DNA of 64,000 nt from Porticoccus sp002341315. Lineage in GTDB: Bacteria > Pseudomonadota > Gammaproteobacteria > Pseudomonadales > Porticoccaceae. The notes below the pieces were generated by a model. That model did not search any database, was not told where the DNA came from, and was given only the letters and a program-made list of their open reading frames with translations. The stretch lies in NCBI RefSeq assembly GCF_047634355.1, contig NZ_JBLIAL010000009.1; one strand, given 5' to 3'. The translations under genes and the position numbers were made by a program. Positions within the stretch are counted from its first letter, which is position 1, and each line of letters begins with the position of its first letter. Shown here piece by piece: positions 9,249 to 17,939 of the stretch.

Positions 9249-10019
9249 ATGGAAAACCACGATAAGCTCGGAGAGATTGAGGATTTTAGAGCCCATCATG
9301 ATCCTCAGTTGATTGCCCAGCGTCTGGATGATGGTCCGGACTCTGTTTACGTGAGGGACTTTATCTACGGTGCGGTGGATGGAGCCATCACCACGTTTGC
9401 CATCGTTGCGGGTGTTGCCGGTGCGGGTTTATCTTCTTCGGTAATTATTATCCTGGGTTTTGCCAACCTGCTGGCGGACGGTTTCAGCATGGCGGTGAGT
9501 AATTATCTGGGTACCCGTGCGGAGAACCAGCACCGCATCAAGATCCGCAACCGGGAGCTCGAGGAAATCAAACGATTTCCCGAGGGCGAGGTGGAGGAGA
9601 TTCGCCAGATTTATGCCCGCAAGGGTTTCGAGGGGAGTGTTCTCGAAGATGCTGTGGATGTGATTACCTCGGATGAGAAAACCTGGGTGGATACCATGGT
9701 TCAGGAAGAGTTTGGTCTCTCACTGCAATCACATGACCCGTTCAAGGCCGGTCTGGCCACCTTTGGCGCCTTTTGCCTGGTAGGGTTTATCCCGTTGATG
9801 ACTTATGTCGCTAACTGGTTATCCCCGGGGCTGATCGATTACGCCTTTGGCCTGTCCGCTGGCCTCACAGTGATAGCTTTTTTCATCGTCGGTGCCATGA
9901 AGGGTCGTTTTGTCGATCAGGGTTGGCTGGTGTCGGGGCTGGAAACGGTGGCGATCGGTGGTATTGCTGCCGGGATGGCATTTGGGGTGGGATTGTTATT
10001 GAAAGGCCTGGTTGCCTAG
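9249..10019 (+). CDS. VIT1/CCC1 family iron/manganese transporter
   Basis: This 256-residue protein matches the VIT1/CCC1 family. A first helix reads YGAVDGAITTFAIVAGVAGAG. Helix 2 reads ANLLADGFSMAVSNYLG, where the acidic and Met residues line the metal path. A cytoplasmic Glu-rich loop of about 85 residues follows, then three C-terminal helices. Family members move Fe(II) or Mn(II), usually out of the cytoplasm. I chose ATG 9249 (MENHDKLG) because the upstream ATG at 9231 adds only a short nonconserved stretch. The stop codon lies in a perfect 18-bp tandem duplication, so the last codons are repeated outside the frame end. Confidence 0.87.
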   Translation: MENHDKLGEIEDFRAHHDPQLIAQRLDDGPDSVYVRDFIYGAVDGAITTFAIVAGVAGAGLSSSVIIILGFANLLADGFSMAVSNYLGTRAENQHRIKIRNRELEEIKRFPEGEVEEIRQIYARKGFEGSVLEDAVDVITSDEKTWVDTMVQEEFGLSLQSHDPFKAGLATFGAFCLVGFIPLMTYVANWLSPGLIDYAFGLSAGLTVIAFFIVGAMKGRFVDQGWLVSGLETVAIGGIAAGMAFGVGLLLKGLVA

Positions 10020-10036
10020 AAAGGCCTGGTTGCCTA
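10001..10036. repeat. perfect 18-bp tandem duplication over the VIT1-type stop codon
   Basis: The unit GAAAGGCCTGGTTGCCTA occurs twice back to back (10001-10018 and 10019-10036). The first copy encodes the last residues and most of the stop codon of the transporter. The second copy repeats the same coding phase after the stop. It looks like a recent slippage duplication. Confidence 0.97.
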
Positions 10037-10043
10037 AATGCCT

Positions 10044-10556
10044 TCAGGTCTGTTCCAGCTCCACCATGAGATCGTCCGATACACTTTCCAGTGCCTGTTG
10101 CAGTCGGCCTTTATCGAGGTCCTGTGGCAATTGCAGGGTTGCACTGGCCCGGAACAGGATTTCCGAGCTCATCGGCGCATCTTCGCAGTGGGTATTGAGT
10201 TCCTCCACGTTGACCTGCAGTCTTGCCAGAATACCGGATATCTCGCCGACGATACCTGGTCGGTCGTTGCCGACCACCCTCAGTGTGACGCGCTCGCCAT
10301 CGGCTGGATGCAGTGAGGAGCAGGCCTCGCCGGTTACCCGGATACCCTGGTGTTGTAGTTGTTCCAGCGCCGTGAGCAGAGCCGCCTGTCGGTCTTCGGC
10401 AACATCCACCAACAGGATGCCAGCGAATTTGCCGGCAAGGCGGGACATGCTGCTTTCCAGCCAGTTGCCACCGGCACGGGTGACCACATCGGCGATGCGC
10501 TCCACAATGCCGGGGCGATCATTGGCGATGACGGTCAATGCGAGATAGTGTTTCAT
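10044..10556 (-). CDS. GcvR-like tandem ACT-domain regulatory protein
   Basis: This 170-residue cytosolic protein is built of two ACT domains: residues about 1-75 (LALTVIANDRPGIVERIADV) and about 90-165 (VTLRVVGNDRPGIVGEISGI). The paired NDRPGIV glycine-rich turns are the ligand-binding loops. The layout and length match GcvR, which binds glycine and restrains GcvA activation of the glycine cleavage genes in E. coli. No gcvA is in view, so the target is unknown. It is convergent with the VIT1-type gene, and the 18-bp repeat separates them. Confidence 0.8.
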   Translation of the reverse strand: MKHYLALTVIANDRPGIVERIADVVTRAGGNWLESSMSRLAGKFAGILLVDVAEDRQAALLTALEQLQHQGIRVTGEACSSLHPADGERVTLRVVGNDRPGIVGEISGILARLQVNVEELNTHCEDAPMSSEILFRASATLQLPQDLDKGRLQQALESVSDDLMVELEQT

Positions 10557-10676
10557 GCGCGGTTCTTATTCCTGTGCGGTTGTGGGACTATTATGGCCTA
10601 ACAATCGGCCCCCGGCCACGACCGGAGATTATCTACCGGCCATTTTGAAGCCTTCAGAGACCCAGAGGAGATCGAG

Positions 10677-11489
10677 ATGAAAATCATTAATTCGTTACTG
10701 TTACTGGTGTTATGGTTGGGGGGTGTCGATGTGATGGCCGATGCGTCTCCTTTTGCGGGAGCGAACCGGACGCCTGAATTTGTTGCACGCGACAGTTATC
10801 GTCACCCGGTGGAAACCCTGGCCTTTTTTCAGGTGGAACCGGGCATGACTGTGGTGGAGATTTCCCCCGGTGCCGGCTGGTATACCGAAATTCTCGCGCC
10901 ACTGGTCCAACACGGGGACGCTGATCAAGGCCTGTTGTATGCGGCCCATTTTCCAGAAGACAGCGGTGTGCCCTATTACGAACGGTCGTTGGCGTCATTT
11001 ACCGCGAAGCTGGCCGCTGATCCGACGGCGTATGGCGATGTGATCCTGTCGACATTCGATCCGGCGAACGGCGTGCTGACGGTGCCCGATGGGGTCGCCG
11101 ACCGGGTGGTGACGTTCCGCAATGTACACAACTGGCTGCGCTCTGACAGTGAAGGAAAAGCGTTTGAACTGTTCTTCCGGGCGCTCAAACCCGGCGGGGT
11201 ACTCGGTGTTGTGGAGCATCGCACCGGCCGTACTATCGAACGGGCGGAAATGATACGCAGCGGCTATATGCCGGAGGCCTACGTGATTGAGCTGGCGGAA
11301 AAAGCCGGTTTTGTGCTGGCGGCCAAGTCCGAACTCAATGCCAACCCTAAAGATACGACCGATCATCCCGAGGGTGTCTGGACCCTGCCGCCCTCCCTGC
11401 GGCTGCAGGAGAAGGATCGGGAGAAGTATCAGGCCATTGGTGAGAGCGACCGTATGACGCTGAAGTTTATCAAACCGGCGGCACCGTGA
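10677..11489 (+). CDS. exported class I SAM-methyltransferase-like protein (COG4798)
   Basis: This 270-residue protein has a cleavable signal peptide (MKIINSLLLLVLWLGGVDVM, cleavage near ADA), then the COG4798 core: RTPEFVARDSYRHPVETLAFF, the SAM-binding VVEISPGAGWYTEILAPL (motif I), VTFRNVHNWL (motif IV) and KPGGVLGVVEHR (post-motif). A methyltransferase fold in the periplasm is odd because SAM is cytoplasmic, yet the signal peptide is clear. The substrate is unknown. The stop overlaps the yheU start (GTGA), so three genes from 10677 to 12372 are translationally linked. Confidence 0.78.
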   Translation: MKIINSLLLLVLWLGGVDVMADASPFAGANRTPEFVARDSYRHPVETLAFFQVEPGMTVVEISPGAGWYTEILAPLVQHGDADQGLLYAAHFPEDSGVPYYERSLASFTAKLAADPTAYGDVILSTFDPANGVLTVPDGVADRVVTFRNVHNWLRSDSEGKAFELFFRALKPGGVLGVVEHRTGRTIERAEMIRSGYMPEAYVIELAEKAGFVLAAKSELNANPKDTTDHPEGVWTLPPSLRLQEKDREKYQAIGESDRMTLKFIKPAAP

Positions 11490-11722
11490 TTCAGATTCCA
11501 CCGAATCGGTTATCCGACGAACTGCTCACCGCGCTGCTGGAGGACTTTATCGCCCGTGAGGGTACGGACTACGGTTTCGAGGAGTTGACGCTGCAGGCCA
11601 AACGGCAGCGGCTCAGACGGCAGGTGGATCGCGGTGATGTGGTGATTACCTTCGATCCAGTGACAGAAAGTTGCAATTTGCTGTCGCGGCAACAGTTTCG
11701 TCAGCTGGCTGATTCACCGTGA
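11486..11722 (+). CDS. YheU family protein
   Basis: This 78-residue soluble protein, MIQIPPNRLSDELLTALLED with FIAREGTDYG, matches the UPF0270/YheU family. That family is small, widespread in gammaproteobacteria and functionally undefined. The GTG start at 11486 overlaps the stop of the methyltransferase gene by 4 bp, and its stop overlaps the GTG of the hydrolase gene by 4 bp. In E. coli yheU neighbours the hydrolase gene yheT, so the pairing with an alpha/beta hydrolase recurs. Confidence 0.88.
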   Translation: MIQIPPNRLSDELLTALLEDFIAREGTDYGFEELTLQAKRQRLRRQVDRGDVVITFDPVTESCNLLSRQQFRQLADSP

Positions 11723-12372
11723 CAGCTATCCCCCTGAGCTATCTGATAGACCGGCCAGCGGAGCAAACACGGCCAGTTGGTTCATTGATTCTGGCCCACG
11801 GTGCCGGTGCGCCGATGGACAGTGATTTTATGGCGGCCATCACCCGACAGTTGACGGTCGAGGGTGTGACGGTTGTGCGCTTTGAGTTTCCCTATATGCG
11901 ACAACGTCGTCTCACCGGGCAAAAGCGGCCGCCAGACCGCCAGCCCGTATTGCTGGATTGTTGGCGCGAAGTCTACGCCCACTGCTGTCAGTGCGAGGAT
12001 CTTCCCGCCCCGATACTGATCGGCGGTAAATCGATGGGTGGTCGCATGGCGAGTATGGTTGTCGACGAACTGGGCGCAGCAGGGCTGTGCTGCTTCGGGT
12101 ACCCTTTTCATCCGCCCGGTAAACCCGAGCGGATGCGGGTTGATCACTTGCTGATCATGACCACGCCGGCCCTGATTTATCAGGGCACCCGTGATCCCTT
12201 TGGCAAGCCCGATGAGTTGGCCTCAATTCCGTTGAGCTCCGCCGTAATACTCCACTGGCTGGAGGACGGCAATCACGACCTGAAACCCCGCAAGGCCTCC
12301 GGTCTTGATCAGTCTGAACATCTGGCTGCCGTCGCGAGCTCCGTGTCAGCGTTTGTCCGCAATTGCCCATAA
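11719..12372 (+). CDS. alpha/beta hydrolase of the KANL3/Tex30 type
   Basis: This 217-residue hydrolase has LILAHGAGAPMDSDFM near the N-terminus (oxyanion region), the nucleophile elbow GGKSMGGRMAS (about 98-108), an acid in YQGTRDPFG and the catalytic His in LEDGNHDLKPRK. These residues and the spacing are those of the KANL3/Tex30 (COG3571) group of small predicted hydrolases. The substrate is unknown. It starts at a GTG overlapping the yheU stop. Nothing recognisable follows for 264 bp (12373-12636). Confidence 0.85.
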   Translation: MTAIPLSYLIDRPAEQTRPVGSLILAHGAGAPMDSDFMAAITRQLTVEGVTVVRFEFPYMRQRRLTGQKRPPDRQPVLLDCWREVYAHCCQCEDLPAPILIGGKSMGGRMASMVVDELGAAGLCCFGYPFHPPGKPERMRVDHLLIMTTPALIYQGTRDPFGKPDELASIPLSSAVILHWLEDGNHDLKPRKASGLDQSEHLAAVASSVSAFVRNCP

Positions 12373-12636
12373 GCGTCGCTTTGAGATACAGCCTCAGTGC
12401 GTAGCCCTGAGTTGCATTGATTATTAAAGCAATGATATCTGGCAGGGAGAATTGGGCGTCAACAAAGCGCCCGACAACAGAAAACGGGGTGAGCAGGACA
12501 GCCGACCCGAATCACACAGGATTATCGGGTCAGTTAGCCGCCCGGCGCCATCATCGGGACAGCTTTGCTGCTACCCCACGGGCTGTCAGCGGCGCTTTAA
12601 TACTACAGCCGGGTTTCCCAGTCCCTGCTGCTTTAC

Positions 12637-13332
12637 TCAGGACTCCACCAGCATGGAGATCGCTGCCAGTGCCTCCGGATCCTGCGCCTTGATCTTGTTG
12701 GCGATATGGTGCTGGAAGAAATAGCAGAAAGTCTCTTCGCCTTTGGCCGAGTAGAGACACGCGTCGCCGGGCAGCACTGGTGTGCTGATGATTTTTTCAT
12801 CATCGATCAGCATGCCCTGCACGGTGCCGTCGTACAGCAGTCGCCAGCTGACGACTTCTTTCAGCGTAATACTTTTGAACCCGTCGCTCGACAGTACCGC
12901 ATGGGTGCCAATAGTGTCCGGCAGCTCCTGGACGACATCGCCCTCTGTCTCGCAATCGATCTCATAGTATTCTGCAGCTGTCTCTACCTCCAATACCTTG
13001 TGGATGGGCGCTTCAAAGAAGACTTCGTCGATGCCCGGATCGTAGTAGCCCTCCCAGTGACCATTCAGCGGATCCTGTATCTCGGTACATGGCATGATGT
13101 CATCGAGCCAGGGCACCAGACCCACCACCTCACCATCGGCACGCAATGCCCAGCACAGTACTTTGACACTGAACAGCTTGTTGGGGTGAGTCTCGTTGGA
13201 ATAGATCATTTCCAGACCATCGAGTTCGGGGGCGAGACGGATAATGCGGCGGTTTAACCGGGAGGAGTAGGGCTTCCCTGTGAAGAGATCGACCACGTTG
13301 TCCGTGTTGTGGTCAGGTGTTGAGGTAGTCAT
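12637..13332 (-). CDS. conserved hypothetical protein
   Basis: I do not recognise a family for this 231-residue protein. It is soluble, acidic and has no signal peptide or membrane segment. It opens with a Thr/Asn-rich tail and VDLFTGKPYSSRLNRR, and contains a WRLLYDGTVQGMLIDDEKI block and an ICxFFQHHIAN-like C-terminal helix. Codon use and the strong ORF on this strand support a real gene. It is divergent from the gamma-glutamylcyclotransferase gene, with a 146-bp shared upstream region. A function cannot be proposed. Confidence 0.75.
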   Translation of the reverse strand: MTTSTPDHNTDNVVDLFTGKPYSSRLNRRIIRLAPELDGLEMIYSNETHPNKLFSVKVLCWALRADGEVVGLVPWLDDIMPCTEIQDPLNGHWEGYYDPGIDEVFFEAPIHKVLEVETAAEYYEIDCETEGDVVQELPDTIGTHAVLSSDGFKSITLKEVVSWRLLYDGTVQGMLIDDEKIISTPVLPGDACLYSAKGEETFCYFFQHHIANKIKAQDPEALAAISMLVES

Positions 13333-13478
13333 AATACAGCCTCCTCAAATGGCGGTTCGAACAGGCCCTGAGGAACTGCGTCCTGGATCGGGGCCTGTAG
13401 GTGCGTACGGCTAAAACGCATCCACGCAAAATAAGGTACTACCGATCATTTCAAAGCACAATACTTTGGGTATATTTT

Positions 13479-13946
13479 GTGAGCTACTATTTTGCCTATG
13501 GCTCAAATATGAATTCGCAGCGCATGGCTGCGCGTGAGATGCGAGTCATCGGCCAGTGCGCTGGCTGGCTGGATGGTTATGGCCTGCGGTTCAATAAACG
13601 CTCCGGCCACGATGCCAGGCTGGCTTGCGCCAATATCGCTTTCGCCCGGGATGAGCGGGTGGAAGGGGTTCTTTACCAGCTGGAAAGTCCTGCAGAAATT
13701 GCCAGGCTAGACCCCTTTGAAGGCACGCCATTCAGGTACAGTCGCGAACGTTTTCCGGTATGTACCGAACGCGGTGTTGTGCCCGCCTGGACCTATATAG
13801 CCAACCCCGCCGTGATTGATCACGCCATTCGCCCGGCGCGCTGGTATCTCGAACATTTACTGGCGGGCCGTGATTACCTTTCCCCCGCCTACTGGGAGAA
13901 AATCAATAACACGGTTTGCTGTGAGGGTGTGACGATTGTCTGGTGA
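13479..13946 (+). CDS. gamma-glutamylcyclotransferase-like protein
   Basis: This 155-residue protein begins at a GTG (13479) and has the GGCT signature YFAYGSNMN at residues 4-12, then VEGVLYQLESPAEIARLDPFEG with the conserved Glu that acts as general base, and a YLSPAYWEKI tail. GGCT-like enzymes cyclise gamma-glutamyl compounds to 5-oxoproline. The longer reading from 13401 adds an unlikely N-terminus ahead of the signature. The end overlaps the epmC start by 11 bp, so the two form an operon. Confidence 0.87.
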   Translation: MSYYFAYGSNMNSQRMAAREMRVIGQCAGWLDGYGLRFNKRSGHDARLACANIAFARDERVEGVLYQLESPAEIARLDPFEGTPFRYSRERFPVCTERGVVPAWTYIANPAVIDHAIRPARWYLEHLLAGRDYLSPAYWEKINNTVCCEGVTIVW

Positions 13947-14499
13947 TACGGCTACTTTTGATCCCCGGACGCGTCAGTTGATGGCGGTATTCAACGATCT
14001 GTTTGCCGAGTCCTGCAATACCCTGTTGAGCGGGGGCGGTGAGGAACCGGTTTATCTGCCTGCCGAGGGGCGTCTTGACTGCCACCAGTTGATTTTCCGG
14101 TATGATTATTTTTCCAGTGCCCTCCATGAGGTAGCCCATTGGTGTATTGCCGGTGAGCAGCGTCGTCAAAAACTGGACTTTGGCTACTGGTATCGGCCCG
14201 ATGGCCGCAGTGTCAGTGAGCAAAGTGCTTTTGAGCGGGTGGAGATCAAACCCCAGGCGCTGGAATGGATGTTTTCCGTGGCGGCAGGGCACCGCTTTCA
14301 GATCAGTGCCGATAACCTGTCCGAAGATATCGATGCCAGTGACGCGTTCGCCACCGCTGTGGCCGAGCAGGCTCAGTGCTGGTGTGTCGGCAGCTTACCT
14401 ACACGGGCGGCGCTGTTCGCCGCTTCGCTGTCGGAGGTGTTTGGTCGTCGGGACTATCTGGATCCCTGCCACTACCGTGTAGATGTGCTGAAATACTGA
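13936..14499 (+). CDS. epmC: elongation factor P hydroxylase EpmC
   Basis: This 187-residue protein matches YfcM/EpmC throughout: EEPVYLPAEG, SALHEVAHWCIAGEQRR with the HExxH-like iron ligands, DFGYWYRPDGRS, ERVEIKPQALEW, LFAASLSEVFGR and a DPCHYR C-terminus. EpmC hydroxylates the beta-lysylated lysine of EF-P. The start is a TTG at 13936, chosen because the E. coli protein has about 15 residues before the LMAVFNDLF-equivalent block. ATG 13981 is the only other start and would trim this. It overlaps the preceding gene by 11 bp and the xni start by 1 bp. No epmA or epmB is in the window. Confidence 0.9.
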   Translation: MSGDTATFDPRTRQLMAVFNDLFAESCNTLLSGGGEEPVYLPAEGRLDCHQLIFRYDYFSSALHEVAHWCIAGEQRRQKLDFGYWYRPDGRSVSEQSAFERVEIKPQALEWMFSVAAGHRFQISADNLSEDIDASDAFATAVAEQAQCWCVGSLPTRAALFAASLSEVFGRRDYLDPCHYRVDVLKY

Positions 14500-15440
14500 T
14501 GGTGGCACGAAAGCCCCCACTGTATCTGGTAGATGCCTCCATCTATATTTTTCGCCATTATTTTACGCTGCCGCAGCGGTGGTTTTCCGGGGACGGCTAC
14601 CCCACTCAGGCCGTATACGGTTATCTCGGTTTTCTGCTGGGTTTGTTCGAGCAGCTTCAGCCGCAGTTTATGGCCGTGGCCTTTGACGAGAGTCTGGGCC
14701 AATGCTTCCGGAATACGATTTACCCGGACTACAAAGCCAATCGCGAGCTGCCCGACGACGCGCTCGCCTTTCAGTTGCGGGCCTGCGCCGAGGTGACGGC
14801 CACCCTGGGCATCTCGGCTCTGGCGAGCAACTCCCACGAAGCGGATGATATTATTGGCACCCTGGCTGAAAGGGGTCGCAACGAGGGCCACCCGATTGCG
14901 GTGATCAGTGGTGATAAAGACCTTGCCCAGTTGTTGCTGGACGACGATGCGCTACTCTGGGACGTAGGCCGTACCCCCGCCAGGGATCGATTTGCCATCA
15001 AAAGAGAACTCGGGGTCTGGCCGGAGCAGCTGGCAGATTATCTGGCACTGGTCGGTGATAGGGTCGATAACATACCCGGTTTACCGGGCGTGGGGGCAAA
15101 AACAGCGATTGAATTATTGGCACATTGCGGGTCGCTGGAAGGGTTGATTGCGGCTGGACCTGAAATCGCCAATCTGCCCGTGCGCGGTGCGAAGCAGCTG
15201 CCTGAAAAAATTGCCGCCCACCGGCAGCAACTGCTGATGGCTCAATCCCTGACCCGCATAGCCCTGGACGCACCCGTTGGCGAGCCCACTTTGCAATGTG
15301 CCCCGATTGCACTGGGTAAACTGGATGATTTCTGCCAGCGAATGGGGCTGGGCGCTACATTGAAAAATCGCGCCATAAAACTCGCGCACGCCAGAGATCA
15401 GGCGCAGCAGATCGTGAAGGAGGCATCACACAGCCGATGA
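14499..15440 (+). CDS. xni: 5'-3' exonuclease / flap endonuclease Xni-like (ExoIX)
   Basis: This 313-residue protein is a stand-alone PolA-type 5' nuclease: DASIYIFRHYF at the N-terminus, AVAFDESLGQCFRN, YPDYKANRE, EADDIIGTLAE, ISGDKDLAQLL and the helix-hairpin-helix GLPGVGAKTAIELL. The clustered Asp/Glu residues hold the two catalytic metals. E. coli Xni (251 aa) is shorter. The extra length here is mostly C-terminal, and the enzyme keeps more acidic residues than ExoIX, so it may be an active flap endonuclease. The ATG at 14499 overlaps the epmC stop (TGATG). The stop overlaps pdxB as ATGA. Confidence 0.87.
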   Translation: MVARKPPLYLVDASIYIFRHYFTLPQRWFSGDGYPTQAVYGYLGFLLGLFEQLQPQFMAVAFDESLGQCFRNTIYPDYKANRELPDDALAFQLRACAEVTATLGISALASNSHEADDIIGTLAERGRNEGHPIAVISGDKDLAQLLLDDDALLWDVGRTPARDRFAIKRELGVWPEQLADYLALVGDRVDNIPGLPGVGAKTAIELLAHCGSLEGLIAAGPEIANLPVRGAKQLPEKIAAHRQQLLMAQSLTRIALDAPVGEPTLQCAPIALGKLDDFCQRMGLGATLKNRAIKLAHARDQAQQIVKEASHSR

Positions 15441-16534
15441 AAATTGTTGCCGATGACAATATGCCGTTGGTGAGGGAATTGTTCTCGCCCTATGGCGAAG
15501 TGGTGACCTGTCCCGGCCGCGAGCTGACGGCGGCACATTTAGTGGATGCGGATGTGTTACTGGTCCGCTCGGTCACCCCGGTCAATGCGGCGCTGCTCGA
15601 GGGCAGCCCGGTACAATTTGTCGGTTCTGCCACGATAGGTGTCGACCATGTGGACATGGATTATCTGGCGTCCAGCAATATTCAATTTGCCAGTGCGCCG
15701 GGCTGCAACGCCAATGCCGTGGTTCAGTATGTGCTCTCGGCACTGTGTCGTCTGCGACCCGGCTGGCTCAGCGAAACGGTGGGCATTGTCGGTTGCGGCA
15801 ATGTGGGTGGCAGGCTCTATCGCACCCTGCGGGCGCTCGGCGTTGATTGCCGCTGCTACGACCCATTTCTCAACAGTACAACTATCGGAAGCCTGACAAC
15901 CTTTGAACGGGTGCTCGAAGCCGATATTCTCTGTCTGCATACCCCGCTGACTATCGGTGGGCCCTATCCGACCCACCACTTGCTGAACGAAGCGGCGCTG
16001 AGGAATTTTTCGCCCGGTGGGTTGTTGCTCAATGCCGGGCGAGGACCGGTGGTGGATAATGCGGCGCTGTTGCGTTTGAATCGTGGTGAACAGTGGCAGG
16101 TGGTGCTGGATGTGTGGGAGTCTGAGCCAGAGATATCATTGCCCCTGCTTGAACAGGTTACCATCGGCACGCCGCATATCGCGGGGTATAGCGTGGACGG
16201 CAAAATCAATGGTACCCGCATGGTGTGCGAGGCGTTTTGTCAGTGGTTGGGGCAACCCTCACCGGCAAAACCCGGGCGGAATGAGCCTGTCCAGTGGCTC
16301 CGCGCCACATCTCTGGCGGAGGCGGTACTGGCTGTTTACGATATAGCGGACGATGACCGTCGTATGCGCGAGGCGTTGCTGTCAGCCAGCGATGCCACAA
16401 CAGTAGGTTTGGGGTTTGATCAGCTGCGGAAAATCTATCCCGCACGTCGTGAATTCCAGCATTTTGGCGTCAGGGTGGATAGCGACGAGTCTTTGGTCCG
16501 ACAGTTGGCTACGCTGGGATTTATTGTTGCGTAG
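15437..16534 (+). CDS. pdxB: erythronate-4-phosphate dehydrogenase PdxB
   Basis: This 365-residue D-2-hydroxyacid dehydrogenase matches PdxB. It has the N-terminal MKIVADDNMPLVRELF, the conserved VGSATIGVDHVD, APGCNANAVVQYVLSAL, the NAD loop VGIVGCGNVGGR, the catalytic Arg in LLLNAGRGPVVDN, Glu in DVWESEPE, and His in GTPHIAGYSVDGK. A PdxB-specific C-terminal dimerisation domain follows. It catalyses the second step of the DXP-dependent pyridoxal phosphate pathway. It is the last gene of the ggct-epmC-xni-pdxB operon. Confidence 0.95.
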   Translation: MKIVADDNMPLVRELFSPYGEVVTCPGRELTAAHLVDADVLLVRSVTPVNAALLEGSPVQFVGSATIGVDHVDMDYLASSNIQFASAPGCNANAVVQYVLSALCRLRPGWLSETVGIVGCGNVGGRLYRTLRALGVDCRCYDPFLNSTTIGSLTTFERVLEADILCLHTPLTIGGPYPTHHLLNEAALRNFSPGGLLLNAGRGPVVDNAALLRLNRGEQWQVVLDVWESEPEISLPLLEQVTIGTPHIAGYSVDGKINGTRMVCEAFCQWLGQPSPAKPGRNEPVQWLRATSLAEAVLAVYDIADDDRRMREALLSASDATTVGLGFDQLRKIYPARREFQHFGVRVDSDESLVRQLATLGFIVA

Positions 16535-16706
16535 AAGAGGTTTTTTTGGATGAGTGGTCTTCTGCCTTTTGGTCCAGGTCACTGAATGCATCCTGAACCA
16601 TATCCTCGGTAATCGGGATTTCCCTGCCATTATCATCAATCAGGGCTGCACCGTGAAAATCAGGTGATTTGACGTTTTTATCAGACTTGTTTTTCGGCTG
16701 CTCCAT
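16521..16706 (-). CDS. small PA1571-like protein
   Basis: This 61-residue hydrophilic protein has the block FHGAALIDDNGREIPITEDM, which I recognise as the core of the small PA1571 family of gammaproteobacteria. Charged low-complexity tails flank it. There is no signal peptide. Function is unknown. It is convergent with pdxB, overlapping by 14 bp, and divergent from the COG3199 gene. Confidence 0.65.
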   Translation of the reverse strand: MEQPKNKSDKNVKSPDFHGAALIDDNGREIPITEDMVQDAFSDLDQKAEDHSSKKTSSTQQ

Positions 16707-16805
16707 GTTTGCTCACTGGTGGTGGTCGATTGGCAAAACATACCATGATTACCCTGTAAGGCAAGCCCTGGGGTTAAATTTGCAGAGGCACATTCAGGAG
16801 TCGCC

Positions 16806-17939
16806 ATGTTCAAACTCGGCTTGATCGTCAATCCGCTGGCAGGCATCGGTGGTCCCGCGGCGTTGAAGGGTAGCGATGGTGAGGCCGCTGCCGAAGCCTT
16901 GCGGGAAGGGGCCGGATTGCGTGCCCCAGACCGTGCGGCGAGAGCATTGGACGTGATTTTTCATGCACTCGGTGGTGGCGCCGTCTCGGTGCTGACCTGT
17001 CCCGGTCTGATGGGGGAGTCGGTGGCCAGGCAATGTGGTTTTGTCCCCGAACTGGTCTGTGAAACGGATCCCCTGAATACCCGACCGGAGGACACCGAAC
17101 AGGCGGCCAGAGTGCTGGAGAACAAAAGCGTGGATTTGCTGATGTTTGTTGGCGGTGATGGCACGGCCCGCAATATTTGCAATGCGGTTTCTCCAAACCA
17201 GCCGGTCCTGGGTGTACCAGCCGGGGTCAAGATGCACTCCGGCGTGTATGCCATTACACCGGAAGCGGCGGGTGAAGTGGTTTGTCGGCTGGTTCGTGCC
17301 GACCTCGTGGATATTCGTCGGCAGGAAGTGCGCGATATCGACGAGGATGCTTTTCGCCGGGGCCGGGTCATGTCCCGTTACTACGGGGAGTTGCTGGTGC
17401 CGGAAGAAGGACGTTTTATGCAACAGGTCAAGGATGGTGGTCGGGAAGTGGAGGCGCTGGTGGTCGATGAAATAGCCGATACCCTGATGGAGGAAATGGA
17501 GGATGACACACTCTATCTGGTGGGCCCCGGCTCGACCACAGCGGGGCTAATGGCGGCAATGGGGCTCGATAACACACTGCTTGGTGTGGATCTGGTCAGG
17601 AATGGGCAGTTGCTGGCCAGGGATGTTTCAGCCGGACAAATCGAACAGGCGGTGGTGGGATTCAACGGCCCGGTGAGTATTATCATTACGCCAATTGGTG
17701 GTCAGGGCATGCTGCTGGGTCGCGGCAATCAGCAACTGACACCGGCCATTATCAGACGGGCTGGCCGGGAAAACCTTATAGTCGTGGCGACCAAAACCAA
17801 AATTACCGAACTCGCGGGCAGGCCGCTGATGGTGGACAGTAACGACCCGCAACTGGATCGGGAGCTGGCAGGTTACGTCCCGGTACTGACCGGTTACCGG
17901 GACAGGATTCTCTATCCGATCGGTTACGGGGCCACCTGA
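16806..17939 (+). CDS. ATP-NAD kinase family protein (COG3199)
   Basis: This 377-residue protein carries the NAD/diacylglycerol kinase signature: LGLIVNPLAGIGG at the start, then FVGGDGTARNI (GGDG, about 117-127), LGVPAGVKMHSGVYAI, and a C-terminal half with LVGPGSTTAGLMAAMG and ITPIGGQGMLLGRGNQQL. This is the COG3199 group, predicted to phosphorylate NAD or a related small molecule. It is not the housekeeping NadK. It ends 16 bp inside the 3' end of the convergent alaA gene. Confidence 0.85.
   Translation: MFKLGLIVNPLAGIGGPAALKGSDGEAAAEALREGAGLRAPDRAARALDVIFHALGGGAVSVLTCPGLMGESVARQCGFVPELVCETDPLNTRPEDTEQAARVLENKSVDLLMFVGGDGTARNICNAVSPNQPVLGVPAGVKMHSGVYAITPEAAGEVVCRLVRADLVDIRRQEVRDIDEDAFRRGRVMSRYYGELLVPEEGRFMQQVKDGGREVEALVVDEIADTLMEEMEDDTLYLVGPGSTTAGLMAAMGLDNTLLGVDLVRNGQLLARDVSAGQIEQAVVGFNGPVSIIITPIGGQGMLLGRGNQQLTPAIIRRAGRENLIVVATKTKITELAGRPLMVDSNDPQLDRELAGYVPVLTGYRDRILYPIGYGAT

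Noticed and set aside
12373..12636. Possible small gene between the hydrolase and the hypothetical protein
   Set aside because: Frames there (12417, 12452) lack ribosome sites and have coding-unlike composition.
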